A stretch of DNA of 30,196 bases from CAYMCV01 sp964389005 (GCA_964389005.1 CAYMCV010000017.1:1-30196), one strand, 5' to 3'; shown: positions 6,106 through 15,137, counted from the stretch's first letter. The notes: generated from the sequence alone by a model not told the origin. Numbers and translations: made by a program.

Positions 6106-7122
6106 ATGATTATTGTATTGAAACCAAATCCGGACCAAAGGCAGTATGAGCATCTCAAAAACTGGCTCAAAGAGCGCAATCTGGATATTCATTTAAGCGA
6201 AGGTGTCCATTCAACGATTCTGGGTCTGGTCGGAGATACGTCCGTAGTGGATATTGATCTTGTCTCGGCAATGGATATTGTGGAGTCTGTGAAACGAATT
6301 CAGGAACCGTACAAAGCGGCGAATCGGAAATTCCATCCGTTGGATAGCGTCATCTCTGTCGGAGATACCAAAATCGGCGGCGGAAATTTTGCAGTAATTG
6401 CAGGCCCGTGTTCCGTGGAAACGAAAGAACAGATTTGTGAAATCGCGCGTGACGTCAAAGCATCGGGTGCAACCATGCTGCGCGGCGGCGCGTTCAAGCC
6501 GCGCACCTCACCGTATGCGTTCCAGGGACTCGGCGGCGACGGAATTGAACTTTTATTGGAGGCGAAAGCAGAAACAGGCTTGCCGATTGTGACGGAGATT
6601 ATGGATTTGTCGCAACTGCCCTTATTTGACGATGTGGATGTGATTCAGGTGGGTGCGCGTAACATGCAGAACTTCCAGCTTCTGAAAGAACTTGGGAAGA
6701 CAAGAAAACCGATTTTGCTAAAAAGAGGTCTTGCCAATACCATACAGGAACTGCTAATGAGTGCGGAATACATTATGGCGGGCGGTAATGAGAATGTTAT
6801 TTTGTGCGAACGCGGGATTCGAACGTTTGAGACGGCGACCAGAAATACGCTGGATATTTCCGCAATTCCGGTATTGAAAGAGAAAACACATCTGCCGGTA
6901 ATCATCGATCCTTCCCATGCAACGGGATATTCCAAGTATGTGAAATCGATGTCACTTGCGGCGACAGCAGCCGGAGCGGACGGATTGATTATCGAAGTGC
7001 ATAATCACCCTTCGGAGGCTTGGTGCGACGGACAGCAATCCATTACACCGGATGCATTTCGCGATTTGAATCGTATGATTCAGGTGGTAAAAAAAGACGT
7101 ATCCGAGGCATACGGAGGATGA
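6106..7122 (+). CDS. aroF: DAHP synthase (3-deoxy-7-phosphoheptulonate synthase), AroA-I-beta type
   Basis: A 338-residue enzyme joining PEP and erythrose-4-phosphate, the entry step of the shikimate pathway. Residues 1 to about 68 form a ferredoxin-like regulatory domain of the kind found in I-beta DAHP synthases with Phe/Tyr feedback. The rest is the TIM barrel. Metal ligands are Cys102 (GPCSVE, 100-105), His271 (DPSHATG), Glu297 (EVHNHP) and Asp308 (CDGQQS). KPRTSPY (131-137) is the PEP/E4P site. ATG 6106 follows AAGGAGG (6093-6099). First structural gene behind the Phe/Tyr attenuator, it is followed by tyrA after 2 nt. Leader control plus the N-terminal domain suggest both transcriptional and allosteric control by Phe/Tyr. 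Confidence 0.96.
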   Translation: MIIVLKPNPDQRQYEHLKNWLKERNLDIHLSEGVHSTILGLVGDTSVVDIDLVSAMDIVESVKRIQEPYKAANRKFHPLDSVISVGDTKIGGGNFAVIAGPCSVETKEQICEIARDVKASGATMLRGGAFKPRTSPYAFQGLGGDGIELLLEAKAETGLPIVTEIMDLSQLPLFDDVDVIQVGARNMQNFQLLKELGKTRKPILLKRGLANTIQELLMSAEYIMAGGNENVILCERGIRTFETATRNTLDISAIPVLKEKTHLPVIIDPSHATGYSKYVKSMSLAATAAGADGLIIEVHNHPSEAWCDGQQSITPDAFRDLNRMIQVVKKDVSEAYGG

Positions 7123-7124
7123 GC

Positions 7125-8027
7125 ATGAACAAAGTGGGAATTGTCGGTTTGGGGTTGATTGGCGGCTCCATGGCGAAAGCCGTCAAGAAATTCACATCCT
7201 GTAAAGTTTGTGGATTGGACCGCAATCCGGATGTTTTTAAGGAGGCACTAAACGATGGGACTTTGGATTCGCGATTGGATGAGAATCAACTTCGCGAATG
7301 TGATTTACTGATTGTTGCCCTGTATCCGGCGGCGGTGGTTTCTTATCTGAAAGAAAATGCGGACAGTTTGAAGAAGGACTGTGTTGTGGTGGACTGCACG
7401 GGTGTGAAGAAAGCGGTTTGCAATGAGGTTTCGTCCTTTTTGGCAGAGCGCGGAATTCGCTTTATCGGCGGACATCCGATGGCGGGAATTGAGCATTCGG
7501 GATATCAATATGCATTTGCAGAACTTTTCAAGGATGCAACCATGATTCTATGTTATGACGAATATACCGATGAAACAGCGTTTCAACAGGCAGCCAAATT
7601 CTTTCTGCAACTAGGATTTGCGCGCATTCGCAGGACGACGGCAGAAGAACATGACAGCGTCATCGCCTATACGTCGCAGATGGCACATATCGTTTCGAGT
7701 GCCTACATCAAAAGTGAGACTTTATCGAGCAGATACGGATTTTCGGCCGGAAGTTTCAAGGATTTAACCCGCGTTGCAAAGTTAAATGAGACGATGTGGA
7801 CGGAACTTTTTATGGATAACAGAGAGTGTCTGCTCAAAGAACTGGATACATTTATAGATTCCATGGAAGCCTACCGACAGGCATTGCAGACAGCGGATGA
7901 GGCGCAAATGCGGACGTTGCTTGCAGACGGAAGAACGCGGAAGGAAGCAGACGAACAAAGAGAGCAAATGTTCAAGGCACAGATTGCTGAGAACAAAGCG
8001 GAGGGTTTTATATGGAGAACATCGTAA
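7125..8027 (+). CDS. tyrA: Prephenate dehydrogenase (TyrA)
   Basis: A 300-residue NAD-dependent enzyme converting prephenate to 4-hydroxyphenylpyruvate, the tyrosine branch. Rossmann motif GLGLIGG (8-14), catalytic His117 in GGHPMAG (115-121), a second conserved His188 in SQMAHIVSSA and the GSFKDLTRVA helix (209-218) mark the prephenate dehydrogenase family. No ACT domain is present after the catalytic part. ATG 7125 was chosen because GGAGG (7114-7118) sits 6 nt before it. ATG 7119 abuts that site directly and is less likely. It starts 2 nt after aroF and overlaps aroB by 16 nt, pointing to translational coupling. Cyclohexadienyl or arogenate use cannot be excluded from sequence. Confidence 0.94.
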   Translation: MNKVGIVGLGLIGGSMAKAVKKFTSCKVCGLDRNPDVFKEALNDGTLDSRLDENQLRECDLLIVALYPAAVVSYLKENADSLKKDCVVVDCTGVKKAVCNEVSSFLAERGIRFIGGHPMAGIEHSGYQYAFAELFKDATMILCYDEYTDETAFQQAAKFFLQLGFARIRRTTAEEHDSVIAYTSQMAHIVSSAYIKSETLSSRYGFSAGSFKDLTRVAKLNETMWTELFMDNRECLLKELDTFIDSMEAYRQALQTADEAQMRTLLADGRTRKEADEQREQMFKAQIAENKAEGFIWRTS

Positions 8028-9061
8028 AAGTGACCGCACAATCGGGTACCTATGAAGTTCATATCGGGAAGCATCTTGATTACGGAGAATTGCTAAAAAA
8101 TACACACAAGTCGTGTAACGTTGTACTAATCAGTGACGATGTGGTATTTCCATTGTATGGCGAGCGGACGAAAGAACAACTTAAGTCAGCGGGTTTTACG
8201 GTTGAGACATTTATCTTTGCAAATGGCGAGAACAGTAAAAACTGGCAGACAGCCGGAGAAATACTGGAATTTGCAGCCGAAAGGAATCTAAGTAAATCGG
8301 ATCTGTTTGTCGCACTTGGCGGGGGCGTAGTCGGCGATATTACAGGATTTGCGGCATCGGTCTTTTTACGGGGAATTTCATATGTACAGTTACCGACGAC
8401 CTTGCTGGCGGCGGTGGATTCCTCGGTGGGCGGAAAGACGGCGGTCGATCTTTTAACAGGAAAAAACCTTGCAGGTGCTTTTCATCAACCCATTGCGGTT
8501 TTTTGCGATACGGAAACGTTTCATACGTTACCGAAGGAGATTTTTGCAGACGGAATGGCAGAAACAATCAAGTATGGAGTCATTCGGGATGAAGCACTCT
8601 TTCAACAGCTTAATCAGGAACAATTTGATATCTGTGAAGTATGCAGAAGATGCGTGACCATGAAAGCAGAGATTGTCGCAAGAGACGAATTTGATTGCGG
8701 GGAGCGCAAACTTCTCAATTACGGACATACACCGGGACACGCGATTGAGTTGTTAAGTGCGTATCAAATCTCGCACGGTAGTGCCGTTGCCATAGGGATG
8801 GTAATGATGATGCGTGCTGCGGAAGCGGATGCACGTATCGAGTCGGGGAGTACGAAACGTCTGATTTCATTACTGCAGAAGTTTGACCTTCCTGTTACAT
8901 GCGATTTTACGGCAGAAGAAATGGCGCGTGTTGCGATGGCAGATAAAAAAAGAGCCGGAGGTCATATTTCACTTGTATTCCCGGAGCGCATCGGGAATGC
9001 TGTGATTACAGACGTCGACATACATGAATTGGAAGCAATCTTTCAAAAGGGATTGGGGTAA
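8012..9061 (+). CDS. aroB: 3-dehydroquinate synthase (AroB)
   Basis: A 349-residue NAD- and divalent-metal-dependent cyclase making 3-dehydroquinate from DAHP. NAD-binding LGGGVVGDITGFAAS (102-116) and the PTTLLAAVDSSVGGKT signature (128-143) are intact. Metal ligands are Glu184 (GMAETIKYG), His239 in NYGHTPGHAIE (236-246) and a His at 255 in SHGSAVAIGM, where most family members have HGEAVAIG (Ser for Glu after the Gly). The length is standard. A GGAGGG site at 8000-8005 lies inside the end of tyrA, and the start overlaps tyrA by 16 nt. aroA follows after 5 nt. Confidence 0.96.
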   Translation: MENIVKVTAQSGTYEVHIGKHLDYGELLKNTHKSCNVVLISDDVVFPLYGERTKEQLKSAGFTVETFIFANGENSKNWQTAGEILEFAAERNLSKSDLFVALGGGVVGDITGFAASVFLRGISYVQLPTTLLAAVDSSVGGKTAVDLLTGKNLAGAFHQPIAVFCDTETFHTLPKEIFADGMAETIKYGVIRDEALFQQLNQEQFDICEVCRRCVTMKAEIVARDEFDCGERKLLNYGHTPGHAIELLSAYQISHGSAVAIGMVMMMRAAEADARIESGSTKRLISLLQKFDLPVTCDFTAEEMARVAMADKKRAGGHISLVFPERIGNAVITDVDIHELEAIFQKGLG

Positions 9062-9066
9062 TAAAG

Positions 9067-10389
9067 ATGAATACTTATGTAAAAAGCAGGCATACCACCC
9101 ATGGGTGTGCAGCGGCAATTTCATCCAAATCACAAGTACATCGGTTGTTAATCGCCGCGGCATTGTCGGAGAACGAGACAATTGTCGCAACCAATATCAT
9201 TTCTCAGGATATGGAGGCGACCGTGGCATGCTTGACACAGATGGGGTGTGAAATCACACAACAATCGGGACAACTGTCGATAAAACCACGAATACATGAA
9301 CAAGCAGAGGAATGCATTCCACATTTGTTCTGTCGGGAGAGCGGTTCCACGGCACGATTTCTGTTGCCGGTTGCGGCGGCGAGATTTCCGCAATTCTATA
9401 TGGAAGGAAGCGGTAAATTACCGGAACGTCCCTTTGCGCCGATTTGTTCGGCATTACGCGAACATGGCTGTGCAATTTCTTCTGATTTTTTGCCACTGCA
9501 TGCAGTCGGGAAGATAACATCAGGCACTTATCGCATTGCAGGCAACGTATCATCGCAGTATATTTCGGGGTTGCTGTTTGCATTGCCGCTGTTGGAGGGT
9601 GATAGCAGAATTATGTTAACCACCGATTTGGAGTCTGCAAGTTATGTCGATATGACACTTCAGGTTATAAGTATGTTTGGAATTCGGGTAAATGTCGTAC
9701 CTTTCGGATTTGAAATACCGGGAGGACAGAAATATCAATCACCGGGTGCAGTGCAGGCGGAAGGCGATTGGTCCAATGCAGCATTTTTTCTCGGTATGGG
9801 GGCTTTGCATAATCGCATTACGGTAACGGGACTTCGAACGGATTCATTGCAGGGAGATAAAAAAATTACGGAGCTGCTTCGGCAATTTGGCGCAAAAGTC
9901 AGCATATCGGAGGCAGAGAATTTACAAGATGTCACGGTAGAAGGAAAGGAATTACAGGCAATTACGACAGACGTCTCGCAAATTCCGGATTTGGTACCTG
10001 CGCTTTCCGTTATTGCGGCAGGTGCATGCGGTGAGAGTCGATTCTGCCATGCAGAGCGGCTTCGCATGAAGGAAAGCGATCGTATCGAAAGTATCCTTCA
10101 TATGCTAAAAGAACTTGGGGGCGTGGCTCGAACAGAGGAAACATCGGAGGGAACCACATTGTGTGTCACCGGATGCGGGCAATTACACGGCGGAACGGTT
10201 GACGGAGCCGGCGATCACAGAATCGTAATGGCGGCGGCAATGGCGGCTTGTATCACTGACGGTGAGGTTTGTATTGTCGGAGCCGATGCCGTGAATAAGT
10301 CTTATCCAAGTTTTTTTGAAGATTATGACAGGTGCTTTTTAGATCAAAAGGAAGAAGGAGGGTGCAACGATGGCATCACGGTTGGGTGA
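9067..10389 (+). CDS. aroA: EPSP synthase (AroA)
   Basis: A 440-residue enzyme that transfers the enolpyruvyl group of PEP to shikimate-3-phosphate. Family marks are SSKSQVHR (19-26, PEP/S3P site with Lys21), RESGSTARFLLP (90-101) in place of the enteric NAGTAMR loop, ERPFAPI (120-126), SSQYISGLL (162-170), catalytic Asp308 (IPDLVPAL), RLRMKESDRI (331-340) and DHRIVMAAA (383-391). The ESGST variant of the glyphosate-site loop is seen in clostridial enzymes and differs from the E. coli type. The last 20 residues overlap the start of aroC by 20 nt. The ribosome site is modest (GGGG at 9055-9058 within the end of aroB), consistent with coupling to aroB. Confidence 0.94.
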   Translation: MNTYVKSRHTTHGCAAAISSKSQVHRLLIAAALSENETIVATNIISQDMEATVACLTQMGCEITQQSGQLSIKPRIHEQAEECIPHLFCRESGSTARFLLPVAAARFPQFYMEGSGKLPERPFAPICSALREHGCAISSDFLPLHAVGKITSGTYRIAGNVSSQYISGLLFALPLLEGDSRIMLTTDLESASYVDMTLQVISMFGIRVNVVPFGFEIPGGQKYQSPGAVQAEGDWSNAAFFLGMGALHNRITVTGLRTDSLQGDKKITELLRQFGAKVSISEAENLQDVTVEGKELQAITTDVSQIPDLVPALSVIAAGACGESRFCHAERLRMKESDRIESILHMLKELGGVARTEETSEGTTLCVTGCGQLHGGTVDGAGDHRIVMAAAMAACITDGEVCIVGADAVNKSYPSFFEDYDRCFLDQKEEGGCNDGITVG

Positions 10390-11455
10390 AAACATCAAAG
10401 TTCAGATTTTTGGACAGTCGCATGCAAAAGGTGTCGGCGTGGTAATTGACGGTTTGCCGGCAGGAATTCGCATTTCCGAGGAGGAGATACTTGATTTTTT
10501 GAAGCGGCGTGCGGGCGGACAGGGCAGTTATACGACATCGCGCACGGAGTGTGACTTACCGATTGTGTATGGCGGGCTGATTGACGGCGTAACCTGTGGC
10601 GCACCGCTTTGTGCCGTTTTTGAGAATCAGAATACAAGAAGTGAAGATTATAGAGAAACATGTTCGGTGCCGCGTCCGTCCCACGCGGACTATGTGGCGC
10701 AAATGAAGTATCACGGCTTTGCGGATATGAGCGGCGGCGGACAGTTTTCCGGTCGACTAACCCTTCCGTTGTGTTATGCGGGGGCCGTTTGTAAGCAGAT
10801 TTTGAAGCAAATGGGCGTTGAAATCGGCGCACACATCTATTCGGTCGGAGGTATTTGCGACGAGCCGTATGACGCGGTTCATTTAACGCCGGAGACGTTG
10901 TATACTGCCGGTTTTCCGGTAATTAGCGAGGCGCGTGGTGCACAAATGATTGAACTGATGGAGCGTACGGCGGCTGAGGCGGATTCTGTCGGCGGTGTGA
11001 TTGAATGTGGAATCATCGGTATGCCGGTCGGCATCGGCGAACCGATTTTTGACAATTTGGAGAGTAGAATTTCATATGGAATGTTCGGAATTCCGGCGGT
11101 AAAAGGCATTGAATTTGGCAGTGGATTTGCGGTTGCCGGTATGAAGGGAAGCGAGTGCAACGATGCTTTTTATCTAAAAGATAAAGAAGTGCAAACAAAA
11201 ACCAATCACTCCGGCGGGATACAGGGCGGAATTTCGAACGGGATGCCGATTGTCTTTCGTATCGCGGTGAAGCCGACACCTTCCATCGGGGTGGCGCAGC
11301 AATCCGTTGATTTAGAAAAGATGCAGGAGGTTTCACTTAAAATACACGGGCGACATGATGCATGTATCGTTCCGCGGGCGGTACCGTGTGTGGAGGCGGT
11401 CGCCGCAATCGTAATGTTGGATATGATGAATGGAGGTAATGATGGAAGATCTTAA
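10370..11455 (+). CDS. aroC: Chorismate synthase (AroC)
   Basis: A 361-residue, FMN-requiring enzyme forming chorismate from EPSP. Conserved segments are IFGQSHAKGVGVVIDGLPAG (13-32, His18; the usual SHG is SHA here), RRAGGQGSYTTSRTE (46-60), PRPSHADYV (101-109, His105), the GGGQFSGRLT loop (122-131) and HDACIVPRAVPCVEA near the C-terminus. ATG 10370 has a GGAGGG site upstream inside aroA, and the reading frames overlap by 20 nt. pheA begins 14 nt before its stop. No flavin reductase domain is fused, so reduced FMN must come from elsewhere, as in other monofunctional chorismate synthases. Confidence 0.96.
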   Translation: MASRLGENIKVQIFGQSHAKGVGVVIDGLPAGIRISEEEILDFLKRRAGGQGSYTTSRTECDLPIVYGGLIDGVTCGAPLCAVFENQNTRSEDYRETCSVPRPSHADYVAQMKYHGFADMSGGGQFSGRLTLPLCYAGAVCKQILKQMGVEIGAHIYSVGGICDEPYDAVHLTPETLYTAGFPVISEARGAQMIELMERTAAEADSVGGVIECGIIGMPVGIGEPIFDNLESRISYGMFGIPAVKGIEFGSGFAVAGMKGSECNDAFYLKDKEVQTKTNHSGGIQGGISNGMPIVFRIAVKPTPSIGVAQQSVDLEKMQEVSLKIHGRHDACIVPRAVPCVEAVAAIVMLDMMNGGNDGRS

Positions 11456-12581
11456 GAATATCAGGGAACAAATTGACGGCATTGATGATGAAATGCTTAC
11501 ACTATTTCTAAAAAGACTGGAACTTGCGGATGAAGTTGCAAAGGTCAAGAAGCAAGAGAATTTGCCTGTTCTGAATACGGCAAGAGAAAGGGAAATCATC
11601 AGCAGATTGACAAACGGCAAGGATGATGAGACAGCGGCGTATATTAAGATACTTTACACGACTTTGTTTGATATATCCAGATCCTGTCAATCGGAGCGGT
11701 TGTATGCGGAGTCAAAAATCGCAAAGAAAATTGAGCATGCTTTGCAGGAAACACCGCAGTTATTTCCAAAGAGTGCGACCGTTGCCTGTCAGGGCATTGA
11801 GGGCTCCAACTCTATGACTGCTTGTGAGCGGTTGTTTGACAGACCGTCGATTCTGTATTTTGGGACGTTTGAAGGCGTGATTTCTGCGGTACAGCAGGGG
11901 TTATGCGCATATGGAATTCTTCCCATCGAGAACAGTTTGCATGGTTCGGTGGCCGCAAATTACGATTTGATGCAGAAGCATGAGTGCTACATTGTAAGAA
12001 GTTGTAAGGTGAAAATCAACCATTGTCTTCTGGCCAAAGAAGGAACGAAATTAACGGATATTCGTAAGATATACTCACATGAGCAGGCCTTGGGGCAGTG
12101 CAGCGAATTGCTGAAAAACATGAATGTCGAGGTGATATCGTGTGAGAATACGGCAATTGCGGCGAAGATGGTATCGGAGTCAACAGAGGAAGGGGTTGCG
12201 GCGATTTCATCGGCACCATGTGCACAACTGTATCAACTTCAGATTCTAAAAGAGAATGCGCAGAACAACGAGAACAACTATACGCGTTTTGTCTGTATAT
12301 CGAAGCGGCTGGAGATTTATCCGGGTGCGAGAAAAATCAGTTTGATGATGACATTGCCACACAGACCGGGTGCGCTGTATGAATTGACGGCGAAATTCGC
12401 CGCCTTGGGAATCAATTTGACCAAACTTGAGAGTCGTCCGCTGGCGGATCGTGATTTTGAATTCATGTTTATTTTTGATTTGGACGTCTCTGTTTATGAC
12501 AAGGTGATATTCAGATTATTCTCACAACTGGAAAGCGGAACAGAAAAATTCAACTTTATGGGGTGTTATTCGGAAATATGA
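11442..12581 (+). CDS. pheA: P-protein: chorismate mutase / prephenate dehydratase (PheA)
   Basis: A 379-residue bifunctional enzyme. Residues 1 to about 85 are an AroQ-type helical chorismate mutase (MEDLKNIREQIDGIDDEMLTL opening; the Arg8, Lys37, Arg49 region). Residues about 112-285 are prephenate dehydratase, with ACQGIEGSNS (115-124), PIENSLHGSV (161-170), YSHEQALGQC (211-220) and the catalytic TRF (281-283). Residues about 297-379 form an ACT domain with RPGALYE and ESRP (330-333), the Phe-binding feedback site. ATG 11442 was chosen because GGAGGT (11432-11437) sits 4 nt upstream. An ATG at 11430 would contain that site. It overlaps aroC by 14 nt, and its TGA overlaps the next ATG (ATGA). 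Phe feedback is inferred from the ACT motif. Confidence 0.96.
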   Translation: MEDLKNIREQIDGIDDEMLTLFLKRLELADEVAKVKKQENLPVLNTAREREIISRLTNGKDDETAAYIKILYTTLFDISRSCQSERLYAESKIAKKIEHALQETPQLFPKSATVACQGIEGSNSMTACERLFDRPSILYFGTFEGVISAVQQGLCAYGILPIENSLHGSVAANYDLMQKHECYIVRSCKVKINHCLLAKEGTKLTDIRKIYSHEQALGQCSELLKNMNVEVISCENTAIAAKMVSESTEEGVAAISSAPCAQLYQLQILKENAQNNENNYTRFVCISKRLEIYPGARKISLMMTLPHRPGALYELTAKFAALGINLTKLESRPLADRDFEFMFIFDLDVSVYDKVIFRLFSQLESGTEKFNFMGCYSEI

Positions 12582-13846
12582 GATACGGATTGATTGGCGA
12601 GAAATTGGGACATAGTTTTTCAAAACAAATACACGAATTGCTTGGCAATAGGGAATACGAACTGTGCGAAATTCCGCCCGAAGATTTACGGTCATTTTTA
12701 GCAGAACGAGATTTTGAGGGCATCAATGTTACCATACCGTACAAGCGGGAAGTACTGCCTTATTGCTGCGCGGACAAGGTGGCAAAAGCAATCGGAAGTG
12801 TCAATACACTTGTAAATAGAGAAGGGCAGTTGTATGCGTACAATACAGACTATCCGGGCTTTGTTTATATGTGTAAAAAGGCAGGGATTGATTTTGTAGA
12901 CAAGAGTGTGGTATTGTTGGGGAGTGGAGGCACTTCCGAGACGGCATGTTATGCGGCGATACAGGGCGGTGCGAAGCAGATTTATGTGCTTTCAAGAAGT
13001 GGGAAGACATATGAGACCGCAGAACACAACGTGACTTTCTTGGATTATTCCGAACAATCGCTTTGTATGGACGCGGAGATTTTGGTGAATACCACGCCTG
13101 TCGGTATGTATCCGAATAATGGAAAACAGGCAGTTTCGCTTCGAGATTTTCCAAAGTTGGAAGCGGTGGCGGATGTAATTTTTAACCCGTTGCAGACGGC
13201 ACTGTTGCAAGAGGCAAAAGAACGCGGTATTCGGTATACGAACGGATTGCCGATGTTGGTTGCACAGGCATGGTATGCGGAGCGGATATTTTTCGACGAA
13301 GATGTTATGTTAACCGGTGATGGAGAGAATGAGATTGCAATGATTCTTCGTACCATTGAACGTGAAGTTCGCAATATTGTGTTGGTCGGAATGCCGGGCG
13401 TCGGGAAGACGACGGTTGGCAAGGCGGTGGCACAGCTTATGAACCGCACTTTTGCGGATACGGACGAAATTTTTGCAGCTCGATACGGCATGACGGCGGG
13501 AGCGTACATTCAGGAATTCGGTGAGGCGGAGTTTCGTATCAAAGAAAGTGAAATTGTACAAGAGACTGCAAAAAGAACCGGAATTATAATTGCAACCGGC
13601 GGCGGCAGTATTATAGACGATGCGAACAGAAAAGCACTTCGGCAGAACGGAACCGTAATTTTTCTGACGAAAGATATCGGCGCGTTGGAACAAGAAGGAC
13701 GACCGCTGTCACAGGGAGAAGGGGCCATGCAGCGGCTGTATAAAGAACGAATTTCATTATATCGCGAGGTGGCGGACGCAGAAATTGCGGTTTGCGACGA
13801 CGTAAATGAGACGATTATCAAGGTGCGGCAAGTGTTGGATTTCTGA
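12578..13846 (+). CDS. aroE/aroK: Fused shikimate dehydrogenase - shikimate kinase (AroE-AroK)
   Basis: A 422-residue two-domain protein catalysing two consecutive steps, 3-dehydroshikimate to shikimate and then shikimate-3-phosphate. Residues 1 to about 242 are AroE: GHSFSK (11-16), catalytic Lys56 in NVTIPYK, Asp91 in NTDYPGF, GSGGTS (115-120) for NADP, and PMLVAQA with Gln230. Residues about 264-422 are AroK: Walker A GMPGVGKTT (271-279), D-T-D (294-296), EFR (318-320), TGGG (340-343) and lid EGRPL (373-377). A roughly 20-residue linker (LTGDGENEIAMILRTIERE) joins them with no internal stop. ATG 12578 overlaps the pheA stop. It has no good ribosome site of its own, so coupling is likely. 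Each domain keeps its key residues. Confidence 0.94.
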   Translation: MRYGLIGEKLGHSFSKQIHELLGNREYELCEIPPEDLRSFLAERDFEGINVTIPYKREVLPYCCADKVAKAIGSVNTLVNREGQLYAYNTDYPGFVYMCKKAGIDFVDKSVVLLGSGGTSETACYAAIQGGAKQIYVLSRSGKTYETAEHNVTFLDYSEQSLCMDAEILVNTTPVGMYPNNGKQAVSLRDFPKLEAVADVIFNPLQTALLQEAKERGIRYTNGLPMLVAQAWYAERIFFDEDVMLTGDGENEIAMILRTIEREVRNIVLVGMPGVGKTTVGKAVAQLMNRTFADTDEIFAARYGMTAGAYIQEFGEAEFRIKESEIVQETAKRTGIIIATGGGSIIDDANRKALRQNGTVIFLTKDIGALEQEGRPLSQGEGAMQRLYKERISLYREVADAEIAVCDDVNETIIKVRQVLDF

Positions 13847-13865
13847 GCAACGAAGGGTGCGAGAT

Positions 13866-14306
13866 ATGGCGAAATGTGAAAAAATACTGATTATCAACGG
13901 TCCGAACATCAATATGCTCGGAATTCGGGAAAAAAACATATACGGAACGGGAACTTATGAAGAATTGATGGATTTTTGTCGCAAGGCAGGAGAGAGGAAT
14001 GGTGTGCAGATTGATTTTTATCAATCTAATCACGAGGGTGCCATTGTGGATGAAATACAGGAAGCATATGGCAAATATGACGGGATTGTCATTAATCCCG
14101 CGGCATATACTCATACAAGTGTCGCGATTCTTGATGCATTGAAGGCTGTGTCTATTCCGACGGTCGAGGTACATATATCGAATGTGGATGCGCGTGAGGC
14201 GTTCCGACAAGTTTCGTATGTCAGAGAGGTTGCGGTTGCAACGTTTTCGGGGTACGGATTTGCAGGGTATGAGATGGCGATTGCATTCCTGTGCGGTGAA
14301 CGATAG
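13866..14306 (+). CDS. aroQ: Type II 3-dehydroquinate dehydratase (AroQ)
   Basis: A 146-residue flavodoxin-like dodecameric dehydratase converting 3-dehydroquinate to 3-dehydroshikimate, the step that feeds AroE. Motifs are INGPNINMLGIRE (10-22, catalytic Arg21), the lid Tyr26 in NIYG, FYQSNHEGAIVDEIQEA (51-67), INPAAYTHTS (76-85) and EVHISN (101-106, catalytic His103). ATG 13866 has GAAGGG (13852-13857) 8 nt upstream. Upstream in-frame codons to 13806 lie inside aroK and are not used. It sits 19 nt after the fusion gene and completes the shikimate pathway within the operon. Confidence 0.97.
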   Translation: MAKCEKILIINGPNINMLGIREKNIYGTGTYEELMDFCRKAGERNGVQIDFYQSNHEGAIVDEIQEAYGKYDGIVINPAAYTHTSVAILDALKAVSIPTVEVHISNVDAREAFRQVSYVREVAVATFSGYGFAGYEMAIAFLCGER

Positions 14307-14327
14307 TTTTCAATAACGGAGGTTTAT

Positions 14328-15131
14328 GTGAAGAAAAAAACGGATGCCGATAAGGCAAAAAGGACATATGGTCTTTTTATCATTAAAGAGGACGCTGAGA
14401 AGGGAATATCCAAGAAGTTTATCGATACCGGGAAGGTTAGAGCAGGTTTTTGGATACTACTCGGATTGTTCGTTGTTTTTATCGTGGCTTCCGGCTTCAT
14501 GATTGGGCGTTTTGTGACCATGACAATCACGATGAATCATCTAAAAAGCGAAATGAACGAATCGCAGGAAGCAATGGAGACGACTGTAAGCGAATTGCAA
14601 AGCGAGAATGATGAATTATCCGGAAAAGTTGCAATATTGAGTAACCAGATGGCTGTAGAGATGGAGAAGAATCAGGAACAGGCGGAGCAATGTGTGCCGA
14701 CGGGGCTACCGGTCAGCGGTAAGGTAACAATTATTGCGGAGAATGCGTTTGCGCCGGTAGAAGATGATGAGGAGCAAGAGAATCAGCAGGAGACAAGCGA
14801 TTCATCGAAAACTGTGAGTGAGGAAGAAGAGGCGGAATTTCTAACGATATTCGGCGTTCAAAGGGGCTCTATTGTGATGGCTGCCGCAAACGGAACCGTA
14901 ACAGCCATCAATACGGGAACCGCATATGGAACGGCACTTTGGATTGACCATGGGAACGGATACCAAACCGTATACTATTACGATGGCAAACCAAAGGTCA
15001 AAGAAAAAGACGAAGTGTTGCGCGGAACACTCTTGTTTGAAGTGGAACAAAACAACAGGCGCATGTGTTATCAGATTATCCAGGACGGATATTTTATCAA
15101 TCCGATGAATCTGATGGCAATCAGCGGATAA
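14328..15131 (+). CDS. Membrane-anchored coiled-coil protein with degenerate LytM/M23-like domain
   Basis: A 267-residue protein of uncertain role. A basic N-terminus (MKKKTDADKAKRTYG) precedes one membrane span (about 41-60), a coiled coil (about 68-120), an acidic low-complexity stretch (about 143-170) and a C-terminal beta-rich domain (about 172-264). That domain contains GTVTAINTGTAYGTALWIDHGNGYQTVYYYD and resembles the LytM/peptidase M23 fold. The zinc ligands of active M23 peptidases (HxxxD and HxH) are not seen, so it is probably a non-catalytic regulator such as an activator of another cell-wall hydrolase. It begins with GTG 14328 behind GGAGG (14318-14322). It lies 21 nt after aroQ with no terminator between, so it may be co-transcribed with the aro operon. 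Confidence 0.75.
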   Translation: MKKKTDADKAKRTYGLFIIKEDAEKGISKKFIDTGKVRAGFWILLGLFVVFIVASGFMIGRFVTMTITMNHLKSEMNESQEAMETTVSELQSENDELSGKVAILSNQMAVEMEKNQEQAEQCVPTGLPVSGKVTIIAENAFAPVEDDEEQENQQETSDSSKTVSEEEEAEFLTIFGVQRGSIVMAAANGTVTAINTGTAYGTALWIDHGNGYQTVYYYDGKPKVKEKDEVLRGTLLFEVEQNNRRMCYQIIQDGYFINPMNLMAISG

Positions 15132-15137
15132 ACGCTC

